NCBI GenBank assembly: GCA_022457065.1
Contig: JAJGBQ010000003.1
Span: 3,100,001-3,164,000 of the forward strand
DNA: 64,000 bases
DNA from: Curvularia sp. ZM96
Taxonomy: Eukaryota > Ascomycota > Dothideomycetes > Pleosporales > Pleosporaceae
Reading direction: 5' to 3'
The notes under the pieces were generated by a model that was not told where the DNA came from, did not search any database, and worked only from the letters and a program-made list of their open reading frames with translations. Shown here piece after piece: positions 11,176 to 21,388 of this stretch. Position 1 is the stretch's first letter; every line of letters starts with the position of its first letter. Position numbers and translations under genes: made by a program.

Positions 11176-12050
11176 TCAATGGCATGCAACCGACTTGGTG
11201 GACGAAGACTGGCTGAACATGAGGTATCCGACAAATGCACCCACGGCAACCGCCAGCATGATCCAGCCGTTGTATGTCATGAAAAGCAGCCTGTTCAACT
11301 AATCAATACAAAACCTCGCCACCTCAGTCGACACACTTACATGATGAAGAACGAGTAGAAGACCTGCACGGCATACAGGACAGCCTTGATAATCTTCATC
11401 TGCTGTTCGCTGCTGCGCCCCAGACTTCCATTTCTCCCTGGGCCAAGTAATGAGCTCGATTCGTTTGTTTGACTGTCGTCTTTTGGTGGCGCACAGATGC
11501 CTCAGTGAGTGTTTCCCAACTCAAGGGAGAGAAAGAATTTGAAGAAAAAGAAAAGAGAGAAGAAATGAAAAAAAGAGACTTCCACAATTGCAGTCGCATA
11601 GCTCATCTCCCCTTCTTAACACCACACCACATTCGATTCTTCAAGAAAAAGATGTCAGACTCACCTCTCGGGCCCTCCAACACCCCCTTCGCATATGCCT
11701 CATACCGCCTCGATATCTCCCTGACCGCCTCATATCCAGCCGTGAGCAGCACCACGGCGAGGAGCGAGAAAATAAGTGATCCCGTGCCCGAGATATGCCA
11801 GGAAGGGAAAACGATGCAGAGGTCCGTCGTGTCCCAGGTAAACAGCATCTATTCGGTTATTCATATTAACTAAGCTTTCGGTATGGGTGTTTGCAGGCTG
11901 GGGGGAGATAGCCAAGCGTGTAGATGAGTTGGATGGGTGGTTAGTTCGTACATTCATGTTACATTTTGGACCGCTGCCGCCCATGCCAGGCATGTCGTGG
12001 TCCATGTGTCCGTGGTCCATATGACCGTGATCCATATGCGAGTGGTCCAT
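11176..12050 (-). CDS. Ctr-family high-affinity copper transporter
   Basis: Four minus-strand exons: 12050-11952, 11848-11665, 11437-11341, 11290-11176; total 164 aa. Ctr proteins are trimeric plasma-membrane or vacuolar Cu(I) importers. The N-terminus holds a repeated MDHGH block and MPGM, the Met/His-rich copper-collecting segment. TM1 follows the conserved WDTTDLCIVFPSWHI. TM2 carries MLLFM, the MxxxM Cu(I) selectivity motif, and TM3 ends in GAFVG, the GxxxG packing motif, all in the right order. The C-terminus ends CH, the metal-binding tail found in many Ctr proteins. The first intron falls just before the start of TM1 and the last splits the MxxxM Met codon. It is divergent from the dioxygenase gene. 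Confidence 0.93.
11952..12050 (-). repeat. Short in-frame repeat coding MDHGH units
   Basis: Three to four tandem 15-base units (ATGGAC CAC.. type) encode MDHSH, MDHGH, MDHGH and MDHDM at the Ctr N-terminus. Such units can expand or contract by slippage and would change copper-collecting capacity. Confidence 0.8.
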
Positions 12051-12622
12051 AGCGAGCGGCAGATATGTTTGTAAGAAAAAAACTCTGTCCTTGAGTGTCT
12101 TTGTTCTGGCGGGTAGGAGAGAGAAAGAGAGAAGAGAGGTGAGTTCGCTGGAGCTAGGGCGTGCTGACCTGTCACGAGACGTGTCGTGTAGGGCCCTAGG
12201 TATGGCGTTCGCGTCGCACCAGTGATGAGGTGCACGAGCCCGTGATGTGCGGGGCGCAGCGCGGCGATAAGCCCCACACACGCCGCGCCTTCCTACTACA
12301 TCACACCTAAGCCCTTGGCACTTTTAACTTAACATGATCGCAGGCCAAAGTTTTTGTAGGTGGGCGATCCATAAGCACGGGGTGAGACTGATCTCAGTTT
12401 TTAGATACCGTATCGAGGCCAGTCACAGCTTGATGTTATCTCCAGTTTAGAGGTTTTAGCCGGTCCCGAGCAAAAGCTGTATAGCTTACCTACGCACAAA
12501 ACTTTGGGCTAAGACCATCACACTTTTAAACTCTACAACGTGCTCGTCGAGGCTTACGACATCTTCGGAGACAAAGAGAAGGGTCGCAGTACACTGTACA
12601 GTTCAAAAGCGCCGTCGTCACA
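12051..12622. promoter_or_regulatory. Divergent promoter region: copper transporter / 3-hydroxyanthranilate dioxygenase
   Basis: The two genes run apart from this ~570-base region. It is CT/GA-rich next to the transporter ATG and AT-rich next to the dioxygenase. One copper-response-like heptamer is noted separately. No other motif stands out. Confidence 0.5.
12468..12474 (-). promoter_or_regulatory. Copper-response-like element TTTGCTC
   Basis: On the minus strand this reads TTTGCTC, matching the first seven bases of the yeast Mac1 site TTTGCTCA, about 420 bases upstream of the Ctr ATG. A seven-base match can arise by chance, so this is only a candidate for copper-starvation control. Confidence 0.25.
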
Positions 12623-12742
12623 ATGGTTGCGCTACGAGCTTCAAGATCCGCTGCTGGGCTTATCCAAAGCGCGTGGCGACGACCAGTGTCAAGTACACTT
12701 TGTACCCGTTCACAGCGCTACTTTTCACGTTCAATACCAAAA
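12623..12742 (+). other. In-frame N-terminal extension of 3-hydroxyanthranilate dioxygenase: mitochondrial-like presequence
   Basis: An ATG at 12623 in good context (A at -3, G at +4) is in frame with the family-typical start at 12743 and adds 40 residues. The stretch is rich in Arg, Ser and Ala, has no Asp or Glu, and contains RSQRYFSRS, which resembles a processing site. Yeast Bna1 is cytosolic, so a mitochondrial form would be unusual. If the transcript includes 12623, the upstream ATG should be preferred. Confidence 0.5.
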
Positions 12743-13358
12743 ATGTTGCTTGGTCCGCCTCTCAACATTCCAAAATGGTGCGCATGCCTATCCGCGACTC
12801 CTCTTGGGACTCCATACATCCCAACACCTACTAAAGTAATCACCGCACAGGGTCGCCGAGAACTCGCACATGCTCAAACCACCCATTAACAACTACTGCG
12901 TCTACAACGACGCGGTGACGGTCATGATTGTCGGTGGCCCCAACCAACGTACAGACTACCACATCAACGAGACGGCAGAATGGTTCTACCAACACAAAGG
13001 CTCCATGCTACTCAAAGTTGTCGACCAATCGCTCCCGGAAGGCCAGCAGTTCAAAGACATTCATATCCACGAGGGTGACATGTTCTTGCTGCCGCCCAAC
13101 ACGCCGCACAACCCTGTTAGGTTCAAGGACACGGTTGGAATCGTTTTGGAGCAGAAGAGGCCGGAGGGGAGTTTGGATCGGTTGCGATGGTATTGCCAGA
13201 ACTGCGGAGAAAAAGTGTACGAGACGGCGTTCCATTGCACGGATCTGGGCACGCAAATCAAAGACGCTGTCAATACGTTCAAGGGTGATATGGAGAAGAG
13301 GAAGTGTAAGAATTGTGGAACGATTTGTGACACGGCGCCGCCGCAGCCCAAGGCTTGA
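12743..13358 (+). CDS. BNA1: 3-hydroxyanthranilate 3,4-dioxygenase
   Basis: Opens the ring of 3-hydroxyanthranilate in the kynurenine route from tryptophan to quinolinate and NAD. Exons 12743-12777 and 12851-13358 join to 180 aa, the normal family length. The cupin fold shows the Fe(II) ligands His49, Glu55 (DYHINETAEWF) and His98 (NTPHNP), with Arg45 as substrate contact. The C-terminus has the rubredoxin-like second metal site, CQNC (127-130) and CKNC (164-167), found in fungal and bacterial enzymes. The 12743 start matches the family N-terminus MLLGPPLNIPKW; a longer in-frame start lies at 12623. It is divergent from the copper transporter, with no evident functional link. Confidence 0.95.
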
Positions 13359-13438
13359 AGAGCGAGATGCGGTAAAAGGCAGAAAGTGCATGTAAACTAT
13401 ATATCATAGGTGTGGAGGGGGATACTTAACAATGGAGA

Positions 13439-15577
13439 CTATAGCCCTTTCCACATAATCTTAGAGACATGGTCTGTCTTCTTCCGACTCGGCTTGACCA
13501 GACCCAAGTATCTGAGTTCGGCAAGCGATCGTTGAAACAGCGCCCTAGAAACTAATCAGCATCTGTATAGAGGTTACAAGCAGTCAAACTCACATAGTCT
13601 TAGGTTCATTCTCCTCAATCCCATCCCCCGCAATCGCATTAAAGGCTGACCATAGATCACTCACGTTGATCAAGGTGCCAGATTCAATGTACATCTGGTA
13701 CAAAATTGCAGTAGCAGGCTGCGTCGCCGAAAGAGCAGTCGAATTGCCGTCTACACCGCTGCAACACTCGCAGCCCAAATAGTCGTGAGGAGAAGCCAGC
13801 GCACGCTCGACGGCGAAGCGAGGCTTGGGTTGGAAGACTTCTGTGTGAGGTGACTTTAGGTCGTACATCAGGATCTCGGAAAGGAACAGTCCCTTGGGGT
13901 CGACAAATGAAGCAGTAAAGTATGCTTCGAGGTCGTCATGGAACTGCGCCACCAGGTCCGAGTAGGCCTTGTCCTGTTCAGACAACGCTGCCTTGTGCTT
14001 GCTCAGGAGCACCTTTTGTGCAACGACAGTTGTGCGGAGACTATCATTACGGACATCGTGCTGAGTGCGGAGAGGGGCATCAGTGTTTTGTACCAGACTC
14101 TCCAGCTTCTGCTCAGAAGAAGCAATGTCCACCGAGAAGTACTGGCCCACAAGATCCCTTAGTGATGCAAACAAATGCACCAGCTTGTCCGATGGAATCT
14201 TCTTGATAGACAGCATTGTCTCGCGAACAAGAGGTGATCCAGCCAGCTCGCCAGCTGCTGCGCGGGTCCAGAGAGACGAAAGCCGGACACTAGGCGACAT
14301 TTGCAACGATTCCCGTATGTTTGCAATGACCTTGGTAGCGTGGCTCATGGTAGTCATGGCTTGTCGGCCAGATCGTATGTACTGGATGATTTCGCTAAAG
14401 AGGTAGTTGTTGTCTTCGAGCATCCTCCGCACCTCCTGCGCGCGGCCTTTGTCCAGCATATCTTCTACCTGTTGCCGGAAAGATGGCAGATTCCGCACAG
14501 CCTCGAATGCATCTGCCGTCAAGTCATCGAAAGCAAGATCATGGCTAAGGAATATACTAGGCACGCTGGCATAGAAATGCGACATGTAAGCGTACTTGAG
14601 TCCGTCGCAGAAGTCTTGCGTATTCTGTACGTGATCCTTTTGTCGATCGAGCATGCGGCGACAGATGTTGGATCCAACATGCAGGACAACATCTGTGCTG
14701 GCAACCGTTGCGTTGAAAAGCTTCTCAATGATCTCGTCTGACTGAGTGACATCAAACTTTTGTCCTTTGAGGTAGCGTAATGAGTTGCCTGATAAGCGCT
14801 CCTCGAAGCTCTCTGCTGACGTCGCAATTCCAAAGAGCAGGACAAAGGGAAGGCGGTCAAGCCATGAGCTGGAATGGTTAGCACGAATCGTGAAGGCACA
14901 AATTCCACTCACTGGAGGAGGTCAATTGTGTCGACGAGTAGCCCAACATCAAATGCTTCGCTGTCCTGCAAAGCAACCACAATCCTAGAAGCGCGTGTTT
15001 TCTTATGCCATTCGTGGACGTGGCCAAGGTCGTAATTGAGAAGCTTTGGACCATATCTGGAAGCAGACGGCCGATCTGTGTCCTCATCATCATCCTCAAC
15101 GCGCGAAGTCACTTTCTTAATGAGATTCTTCAGCAGCGTCTTCAGATTTGGACATTCACTCGAGGTCAGCACAACGTAGGCACTGTTCTCATCCCTGACC
15201 CGTCTGCCAAGACGTTCGAAGAAGGGTCCATGTGATGCAATACTCGGCCCTGCAACAATGAGGGCCGTCGGTATCGCAAACTTGGGCTCATCTGGAGATG
15301 AAGTTGCAGTGGAGATGAACTGAACAATCTTCTCTTGGGTTGCGCTGTCTGCGCCCTCGAGTGTGCTCTTTTATTGGTGTTAGATGAATTGGCGTGACGT
15401 AGTGGAGGCTTTTCGTCTTACTTGGATGCGCTCCTCCTGTTGTGCCCATAGGCTTCGGTACGTTCTTAGTCGCTCTGGCAACTGCGCTTGCGGGTCGAAT
15501 TTGCTTGTCCGTTGCCGCTTCGGCGCCCGATCCTCCGTCTGCGGAGGTTCATAGACATAGCATCTTTGGTGCTCCAT
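13439..15577 (-). CDS. ORC3: Origin recognition complex subunit 3
   Basis: Subunit of the six-protein ATPase complex that marks replication origins and loads MCM helicase in the nucleus. Minus-strand exons 15577-15422, 15367-14913, 14868-13594 and 13544-13439 give 663 aa. Recognition rests on IPTALIVAGPSIASHGPFF (~residues 85-105), the LPFVLLFGIATSAESF segment (~215) and DFCDGLKYAYMSHFYA (~290), which match the Orc3 N-terminal AAA-like region. The C-terminal winged-helix part keeps SGTLINVSDLWSAFNAI and ends ALFQRSLAELRYLGLVKPSR..MWKGL, as in fungal Orc3. The last short exon was found by matching this conserved tail. Orc3 normally lacks Walker residues, as here. A basic PKRQR cluster near the N-terminus could be a nuclear signal. 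Confidence 0.93.
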
Positions 15578-15832
15578 GGTGTTTAGTTCAGTCGCAGAAA
15601 TCTCGACTCGTTGCCAATGTTGACAACGAATGGCTAGGGGCTAAGTTTAGAAGCGCGACAATCGCGAAGCGCGTGAGCACGGGACTTGGTGAACGGTCAA
15701 AGCGCGTTAGGGCCACAATACGTTATGAGCAGATTGACATGTTGACAAAAATGCTTGAATTAGAATTATAAATGGCTAAAAAAAACATAGGCTGTGTCCA
15801 CATTATAAGTAGATACTATAGCAGTGAGTGAT

Positions 15833-15842
15833 ATCACGTGAT
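15833..15842. promoter_or_regulatory. Palindromic E-box ATCACGTGAT upstream of ORC3
   Basis: Perfect 10-base palindrome containing CACGTG, 256 bases upstream of the ORC3 start and just downstream of the 5S rRNA gene. The core is the site of Cbf1-type bHLH factors. Function is inferred. Confidence 0.35.
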
Positions 15843-15857
15843 CTGAACACCAAATAC

Positions 15858-15866
15858 AAAAAAAAA
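15858..15866 (-). terminator. Pol III terminator of the 5S rRNA gene
   Basis: A run of nine A on the plus strand, so nine T on the transcribed side, begins one base after the 3' end of the 5S rRNA. T-runs of this length stop RNA polymerase III. Confidence 0.85.
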
Positions 15867-15867
15867 T

Positions 15868-15986
15868 ACATACAACAGCGGGGATTCGCCAGTGGTCACC
15901 CACCTGACTACTAGTCCGCCGATTTCGAGCTTGAGTACCGCTGAGCGGACGGGAAGCGCTAATTTCTCGAATCAATGGTCGTATGT
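15868..15986 (-). rRNA. 5S ribosomal RNA gene (dispersed copy)
   Basis: On the minus strand the sequence starts ACATACGACCA and ends GCTGTTGTATGT; these ends pair as helix I. The length is 119 bases, normal for fungal 5S. GCTTCCCGTCCGCTCAGC, GACTAGTAG and GGTGGGTGACCACTGGCGAA match the conserved loop and box C regions of ascomycete 5S genes. Helix II differs in sequence from the Neurospora-type form that I know but still pairs (GATTCGAG with CTCGAAATC, one conserved bulged A), which argues for a working gene rather than a relic. It lies alone between protein genes, as 5S genes do in many filamentous ascomycetes, and is transcribed toward ORC3. Confidence 0.93.
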
Positions 15987-16695
15987 GCTAGAATAACGCA
16001 TGGTGGTCGTACAAGACATTCAGTACCAACAACAAAGCTACTGAGACATGCTCGATAAGCTGCCGAGAGCACGTGCTTTTTACGTGACTGTTCAAACCAA
16101 CAAAAGCGATCGAGGGTCATTTCATACCTTATATTCACGGGACAAATGGGCTAGTAGAGAGCTAAGGTCTCACTGTTTTATTCTGTTGGTTACTACTGAC
16201 CATGTGAAGGCCATTTGCTATAGTTACTTGAGTCCGCTTCACGCCTTCTACTATCAGGTCTTAACCAAAGCCCTCGGCGACCGTGTCAGAAGGCCTGTCT
16301 GGACCAAGAGTGCCGTGAACGATCCTGCGCGTTATCCTCGCATCGAGTAAAGTCGCGTCTCATAGGTATCGCTGCCAGAACCTTGCTACACTGCCCCGCT
16401 GTTGGTTCTAAGAGACATAGTTCGAAAATCTCTTCTAGAAAAGGGTTACTTTTCACGACTTAGACTTTAGTAGCGTTCTGCCTGATAGTCTAGAAAGGCG
16501 TCTCTGGCGCCACCTCTATCTCTTGAGGCATATGGCGGTGGTCCAGCCCGCCTCACTATGTGGGCAGGTTTCTGTGTGCCCGGCGTAGTGCTTTGATACT
16601 CTGCCTGTTATCGCACTACGTAACCAACAGGCAGGGCATGACACTATATATTTTCGTACGTTGTGAGGAGGTTTGAATGTGGGCGACAACTCTCT
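15987..16695. other. Intergenic upstream of the 5S gene, with a small hairpin
   Basis: About 700 bases between the 5S gene and the GPATCH11-like stop. A perfect 9-base inverted repeat (CTGCCTGTT at 16601-16609, AACAGGCAG at 16626-16634) could form a hairpin with a 16-base loop. The short plus-strand frame 16048-16350 looks like chance. No mobile element recognised. Confidence 0.45.
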
Positions 16696-17672
16696 TCAGT
16701 CGTGGTCCTCTTCGGTCACGCCAGGGCAGCCCTCCATCTCTGCGTCTGGATACTCATATCCGCAATAAAGACAGTAACGGTACTTGTCGCGAAGGAAAAG
16801 CAAGAGCTTCTGAAGACGCTCTGACACAGGCAACGACTCAAACTCGGCAAGTTCCGGATCTTCGTCTTCAAGCTCGTTTTCTAGAGTGGTGTAGAAGGGC
16901 GCTAAGTCGTGGCCCTGGGCGATCTTGGAGTCGTCGTCTTCGTCTTCTTGCGCTAGGGTAGGTAGTCGTGACGCAAGACTGTTGTCCAATTCTCGTCGCT
17001 GCTGCTTGTCGCGCTTTGCCTCGACTCTTCTTCGTGCTCGTGCTCGCCAAAGCACATTAATGTCTTTGAGCGGCTTCTCGTTTGTCTCGGCGGCGCCCTC
17101 AGCCTCCGCCTCCCTGTCGGCAAGCCGCTCAGCTGTCCTCTGCGCGTTGTCCAAATCGCGTTCGGCTTTCTTCTCCTTCTGCTCCTGTCGCATCACCTCG
17201 AGGTAGTCACCCTCTTCTTCCTTTGCGCGTTTCGCCAGTCGGTCCGCCTCTTCGAACTGTTCTCTGAACTTGCGCTTCTTTTCTGACTCGAGGCCAATTC
17301 CGCTTCTATCTTCCTTGACGCTGACTCTTATCGGCTCTTTGCGCGCATCTTGCGATTTGCCCAAGGCATCACCTTGCTTGAAGCCAAACTTGGCCATCAT
17401 CTTGAATCCCTTGTTCGTCTCTGGGAGAGCCGTGGCAAGAGCAGCTTCTCGGGCAGCTTCGGCTTCCTCTTCACGTTCGGCCTTTGTCTTTTGTCGCGCT
17501 CTAGCCTCGCCCTGTTAGCCCATTAGTCTGGCGCCGCTGTGTTGGCAGAATCATGACGCACCTCTTTCCGCTTGCGCGCGGCGCGCTGCAGCGAAGTTTC
17601 ATATTTGGGGCCCTTTGGCGCATCCTCAAATACCATGTTCATATAATCATCCTCGTCGTCTGATTGCGCCAT
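16696..17672 (-). CDS. GPATCH11-like G-patch / DUF4187 protein
   Basis: Minus-strand exons 17672-17562 and 17511-16696 give 308 aa. Residues ~70-115 are a G-patch (GFKMMAKFGFKQGDALGKS, then GIGLE), which activates DEAH-box RNA helicases. A long Glu/Lys/Arg coiled-coil stretch follows (~115-200). The C-terminus has the DUF4187 signature with RYCLYCGYEYPD and GCPGVTEEDHD at the very end, matching human GPATCH11 (CCDC75). A role in mRNA splicing or another nuclear helicase step is inferred from the family. The first 37 residues (DDEDDYMNMVF) are acidic and are also typical of the family. Confidence 0.88.
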
Positions 17673-19365
17673 TGTGTTGTAGCGCGATAGTGGGTGTTGG
17701 CAAAAAGTCGAGCAGAGGCCCGAGTCAACTCGAAAGCTTGACTTGACTCGAGTGGGCCACTGTAAATAGCGCCGCTTGGCATATGTCAGGGCGGGCGATC
17801 CCCCAGACTTGTCTGCTAGACCACATGTCGAAAACCAAACGCTGCCGACGTACGGACAGGCCTCAACGAAGAATGCAGCGCTATATTTATGAAGAATCGA
17901 GAATTGCTATAAGGAGGTCTTGAAACCATTCTAGATCAAGATCGAATGCGATATATTGTTATGGTTGAGTTGTGGTTGAGTGTACGGCAGTGAGTCTCTG
18001 GTCAGCGTTTGGTTTTACAAGCATTGGTCTAGGGTGTGCCTTAGCTTGGTTGCGAATAATTCCTCCGACGGATTCACAAGCCATTTGCAACGGCATGTAG
18101 CGCATCCAAGCGGCATGCTTCTGACGACTTCCGACATAGCCGCTGGCAGCAAGAAACAGCCCCAAGATCCAGGAACGGGGGTTTGCGCCACCCGCACCGG
18201 GCGGTAATCCTTTGACAAGCCCTGTGCCGCAGATGCGCACACGACTAATGCCACCGACGTGGGCGTGATTTGCCTGAGATTGCAAAAACACGACGCCGTC
18301 ATGTCGATCGACGAATGGAGCTACGACGGCGCCCTTCAACGTAAGACTTGCTCGCTACAGTGCACTGTCGCGGGCCGGCATCTTGACAGCTACACTACGG
18401 GCTCTGCGCTGTCTCGACGCAAGATCCCTTAATTACACGTCGTCAAACTTCATGTGAAGCCCGCAGGGATGGCCATCCTCCCACGGCCTAAATTTCTGTT
18501 GACGGCACGAGTCACCTGCTGGGTTGGGAGAACTCCTTGCCTGCACCAAAGAGGCGCTGCGTCCAAATTGAGATGAACGACCGGTCATCCCCGGCCGGCA
18601 TTGGTCGCCGTCGCCAGGGATGTCCCTACGCCTCTAGCTCGACTCAGAAAAGACGGCCATGACTGGTCTGGGGTAGGTTATTGCTACCTCACCCTCCGAT
18701 CCACCCAGGGCTTCTTCCGCTGTTCGCGTGCCCATTCCATTTTGCCCAAGCATTACTACAAGACGCCCCTACGCCTCTTGGCCTCCGCTCAAGCAACCAC
18801 TCACGGCCCGGTTGACTCTCGGGCTATACGAGCGCCGTGGACAGCCCAGCAACAAGCAAACAAAGCATGTGCCAGTCAACCCTCCGCTTTGTCTGACCTC
18901 GGCTTCCTGATGCGCCAGAGAAGTGGCAAGCATCTCGGAGTCCCACCCTGATGAGGCTACTCTCGGGCCACCCGTCGTCTCCATCAAGGCCATTATGTGG
19001 CCCGTCACTGATCGTACCCTTTTTGATGCTGGCCCGGCAGGGACTTATTGTTGGTTGCATCGCCAGTTGCAGCATGGCATGAGAGGGGTTTCTCGGTTCA
19101 TGTTGTGCATGTGAAGTCTTTACACCTTTCCCCAGGTTACCAAGTCTTTGCCCTTTGCTTTCCCCGCATTCCACCCACATTTCCAAGATAATTGGGGTGA
19201 TCTACGACTCGCAGCCTGGTTCTATTTAATATTCGTCTAATCTTCTACCTGTCGACCAGCCGCAAAATCTGTGCGACTTTCACGTCCCTCGGTCGACGGG
19301 ATATCTCACGACAACCCAGTTATTCCCGAGGATAAGTCTTCTGTAGTACCAAAACGACAATCACC
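17673..19365. other. Large divergent intergenic region
   Basis: 1.7 kb between two genes that run apart, so it holds both promoters. Frames at 17959-18339 (minus) and 18601-18951 (plus) lack domains, biased composition or introns and are treated as chance. TATTTAATATT near 19223, about 140 bases before the DUF3712 start, is a possible TATA element. Confidence 0.4.
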
Positions 19366-20540
19366 ATGGACGACAAGGGAGCAGCAGCACATGCCGACAA
19401 TGTCTACACTAGTCCCCAGGCCAAAGGTGGTGTCATGAACAAGTTATACCCACCAGGCGAGAAGCCGGGTGCCAAGGGGCGCATGAAGAACCACTGCCGG
19501 AAGTTCTGGTGGTGTGGTAAGTGAATCCCGAGGATCTCATCTGCTTATACGTTTGTTAACATGTGGTAGATTGTTTGGTGTTTGCCATCATTGTATTGGT
19601 TATTCTGTTGCCAATCATCTACGTGGGTATACCAAACAAGGCACAGAGCGAGATCAATGCTTCGACAATCGAGGTCGTCTCACAGGAAGTCACCAACCCG
19701 CATCCAGACGGTGTCCATCTGAAGCTGGATACCGTCATCAGGAGTGACAGCAGCTATCACCCTAGGATTGAGGGTTTCCGCGCTGGCCTATCACTCAAGG
19801 GACAGCCACCCTTCATGTACATCGACATTCCTGAAGTCAAGTCTGAGGCAGAGACACCCGTCACAGTTGATCAGGATGTCCCGCTTGCTAGCAAAGAGCA
19901 ATTTTCTGAGTACACCAAGCTTGTCCTAAACAGCGAGGAGTTTGATGTCCATCTAGACGGCAAGACCAACATTCATCTTTCGGGACTTCCCGAAATGGAT
20001 GTCAACTACAACAAGGTTGTTACGATGAAGGGTGTGTACCATAATGGTCTCATATATATTTGCACACGAAACTAACAACGTCCAGGTCTGAACAAGCTCA
20101 AGGGCCTCAACATCAGCGACGTCCGCATCCTCTCTGGCGACAACATCCTCCCCGACAAGTCCAACCTCGTTGCCAACGTTACCATTCCCAACCCCTCAGT
20201 TATGACGCTCGATCTAGGCAACGTCACTCTGAACCTCGCCGTCGATGGCAAGGAAATCGGCTACTCTCTTATCCTCAACCTGTACCTCAAGCCCGGCACC
20301 AACAGGTTCGCCCTACAGAGTCGTGTCGACCAGCTCGTTATCCTGGGCCTTATTACCGAAAAGTACAAGGATGCTGTTCTCCCTCTGGAGATTGTCGGTA
20401 ACTCGAGTGTCAAGGATGGCCAGCATCTGACGTACTACGAAGACGCGATCAAGAGCAACGTCATCAACCTGAACTTGAATGTTGGGCCGGCGCTCGCGGG
20501 TATTGGTATTAACATTACTTCCTTTGGTGGTTCGGGTTAG
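19366..20540 (+). CDS. DUF3712-family single-pass membrane protein
   Basis: Exons 19366-19516, 19570-20031 and 20086-20540 give 355 aa. A basic cytosolic N-terminus (GRMKNHCRKFWWC) leads into one membrane segment (about residues 52-70, LVFAIIVLVILLPIIYV). The rest is a beta-rich lumenal or extracellular domain with the DUF3712 pattern (KLKGLNISDVRIL, then NPSVMTLDLGNVTLNL). The family is widespread in fungi, often in tandem-domain membrane proteins, and has no assigned reaction; its fold resembles LEA-2 lipid-binding domains. Possible N-glycosylation sites occur (NIS, NVT, NSS, NIT). A Cys-rich end of the cytosolic tail could be lipid-modified. Confidence 0.85.
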
Positions 20541-20849
20541 GCGAGTAGATTGTCAGAAGGGGATTTGGATGATGTCGATGATAATGTTGGAGAGGTACTG
20601 TGGTGCAGATGGTAATGAGGTGTGGTGTTTGTATGATATCCCATCATTTGAGAGAGAAGAAAACACTTAGTCACGACTCATGCTCTTCATTGCCCTTGAT
20701 TGCTCGACGTAGCCCAGATAAAAGCCTCCGTGACTCCTCTTGTGTAGAAAAAAGGGAAAGACATGCCGTCCAGCCTCGATGTTGGATACTAGCACATAAA
20801 CGCCCCTACCACACATCCTTATCTCTTCCCCTTCCAGCGTTCTACCACC
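20541..20849. other. Intergenic, convergent 3' ends
   Basis: Spacer of about 310 bases between the DUF3712 stop and the stop of the minus-strand small gene. Nothing recognised. Confidence 0.5.
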
Positions 20850-21388
20850 TCATCCCTCAACTTCCCACTCCTCCTCGAAAAACTCCACAACACCCAGCGC
20901 CCCCTGCCGCCCCAGCGCTCCCTCCAATCTACCCATGCTCTCCGCGTCTCCCGACGCAGCCGAGAGCGCCAGTAGCACGAGTTCCCGCAGACTACCCACC
21001 ACGTCGCTGAGAGCAATGACTTGGGCTGTGTTCAGCGGCGGCTCTGTGGTGCAGTAGGGGAGGAGGGTGGAGACTGTGGTCCCGGTGGGAAGATTGGGAG
21101 TGTGGAGAGGAATGTGGCTGGGACGATTGTAGCTGGTGTCGTTGGTGGTAGGGAGCGCGTGGGTCTTGGAGCAGTGATGTGCTCCGCTATTTGTCTGGGG
21201 CAGACCGAAGCTTTTGCTGTGTGGAGGGGCGTTGGGGATGAGCGTGGGCTTCTGGTGACCCAGCTGAGGTGGCAAGTATGGCATGCCGGGTGGACCGTTG
21301 TGTGAGGTTTGAATGTAACGGTGTGGTGGGGCCACTGGTGATTCAGTTGTTAGCAGAATGTCTGTCAGTGGAGGGAGTTGCGCTCACT
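20850..21388 (-). CDS. Small hypothetical protein, 161 aa, start codon apparently formed by splicing
   Basis: A long minus-strand frame (21334-20850) has no ATG at its head but begins exactly at a good acceptor. A 53-base intron (21387-21335) has GTGAGC, a GCTAACA branch site and CCAG; splicing joins A (21388) to TG (21334-21333), creating ATG GCC. The product starts MAPPHRYIQ, is Pro/His/Asn/Thr-rich to residue ~100, and ends in a helix-like region (ALSDVVGSLRELVLLAL ..FFEEEWEVEG). I do not recognise it. The alternative is an upstream ATG at 21395, which after the same splicing gives only about 50 residues. Confidence 0.4.

Noticed and set aside
16048..16350. 100-codon plus-strand frame next to the 5S gene
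   Set aside because: Chance-like composition; no domain and no transposase motif.
17959..18951. 126-codon minus and 116-codon plus frames in the 1.7-kb spacer
   Set aside because: No recognisable motif or composition. Likely chance in GC-rich spacer.
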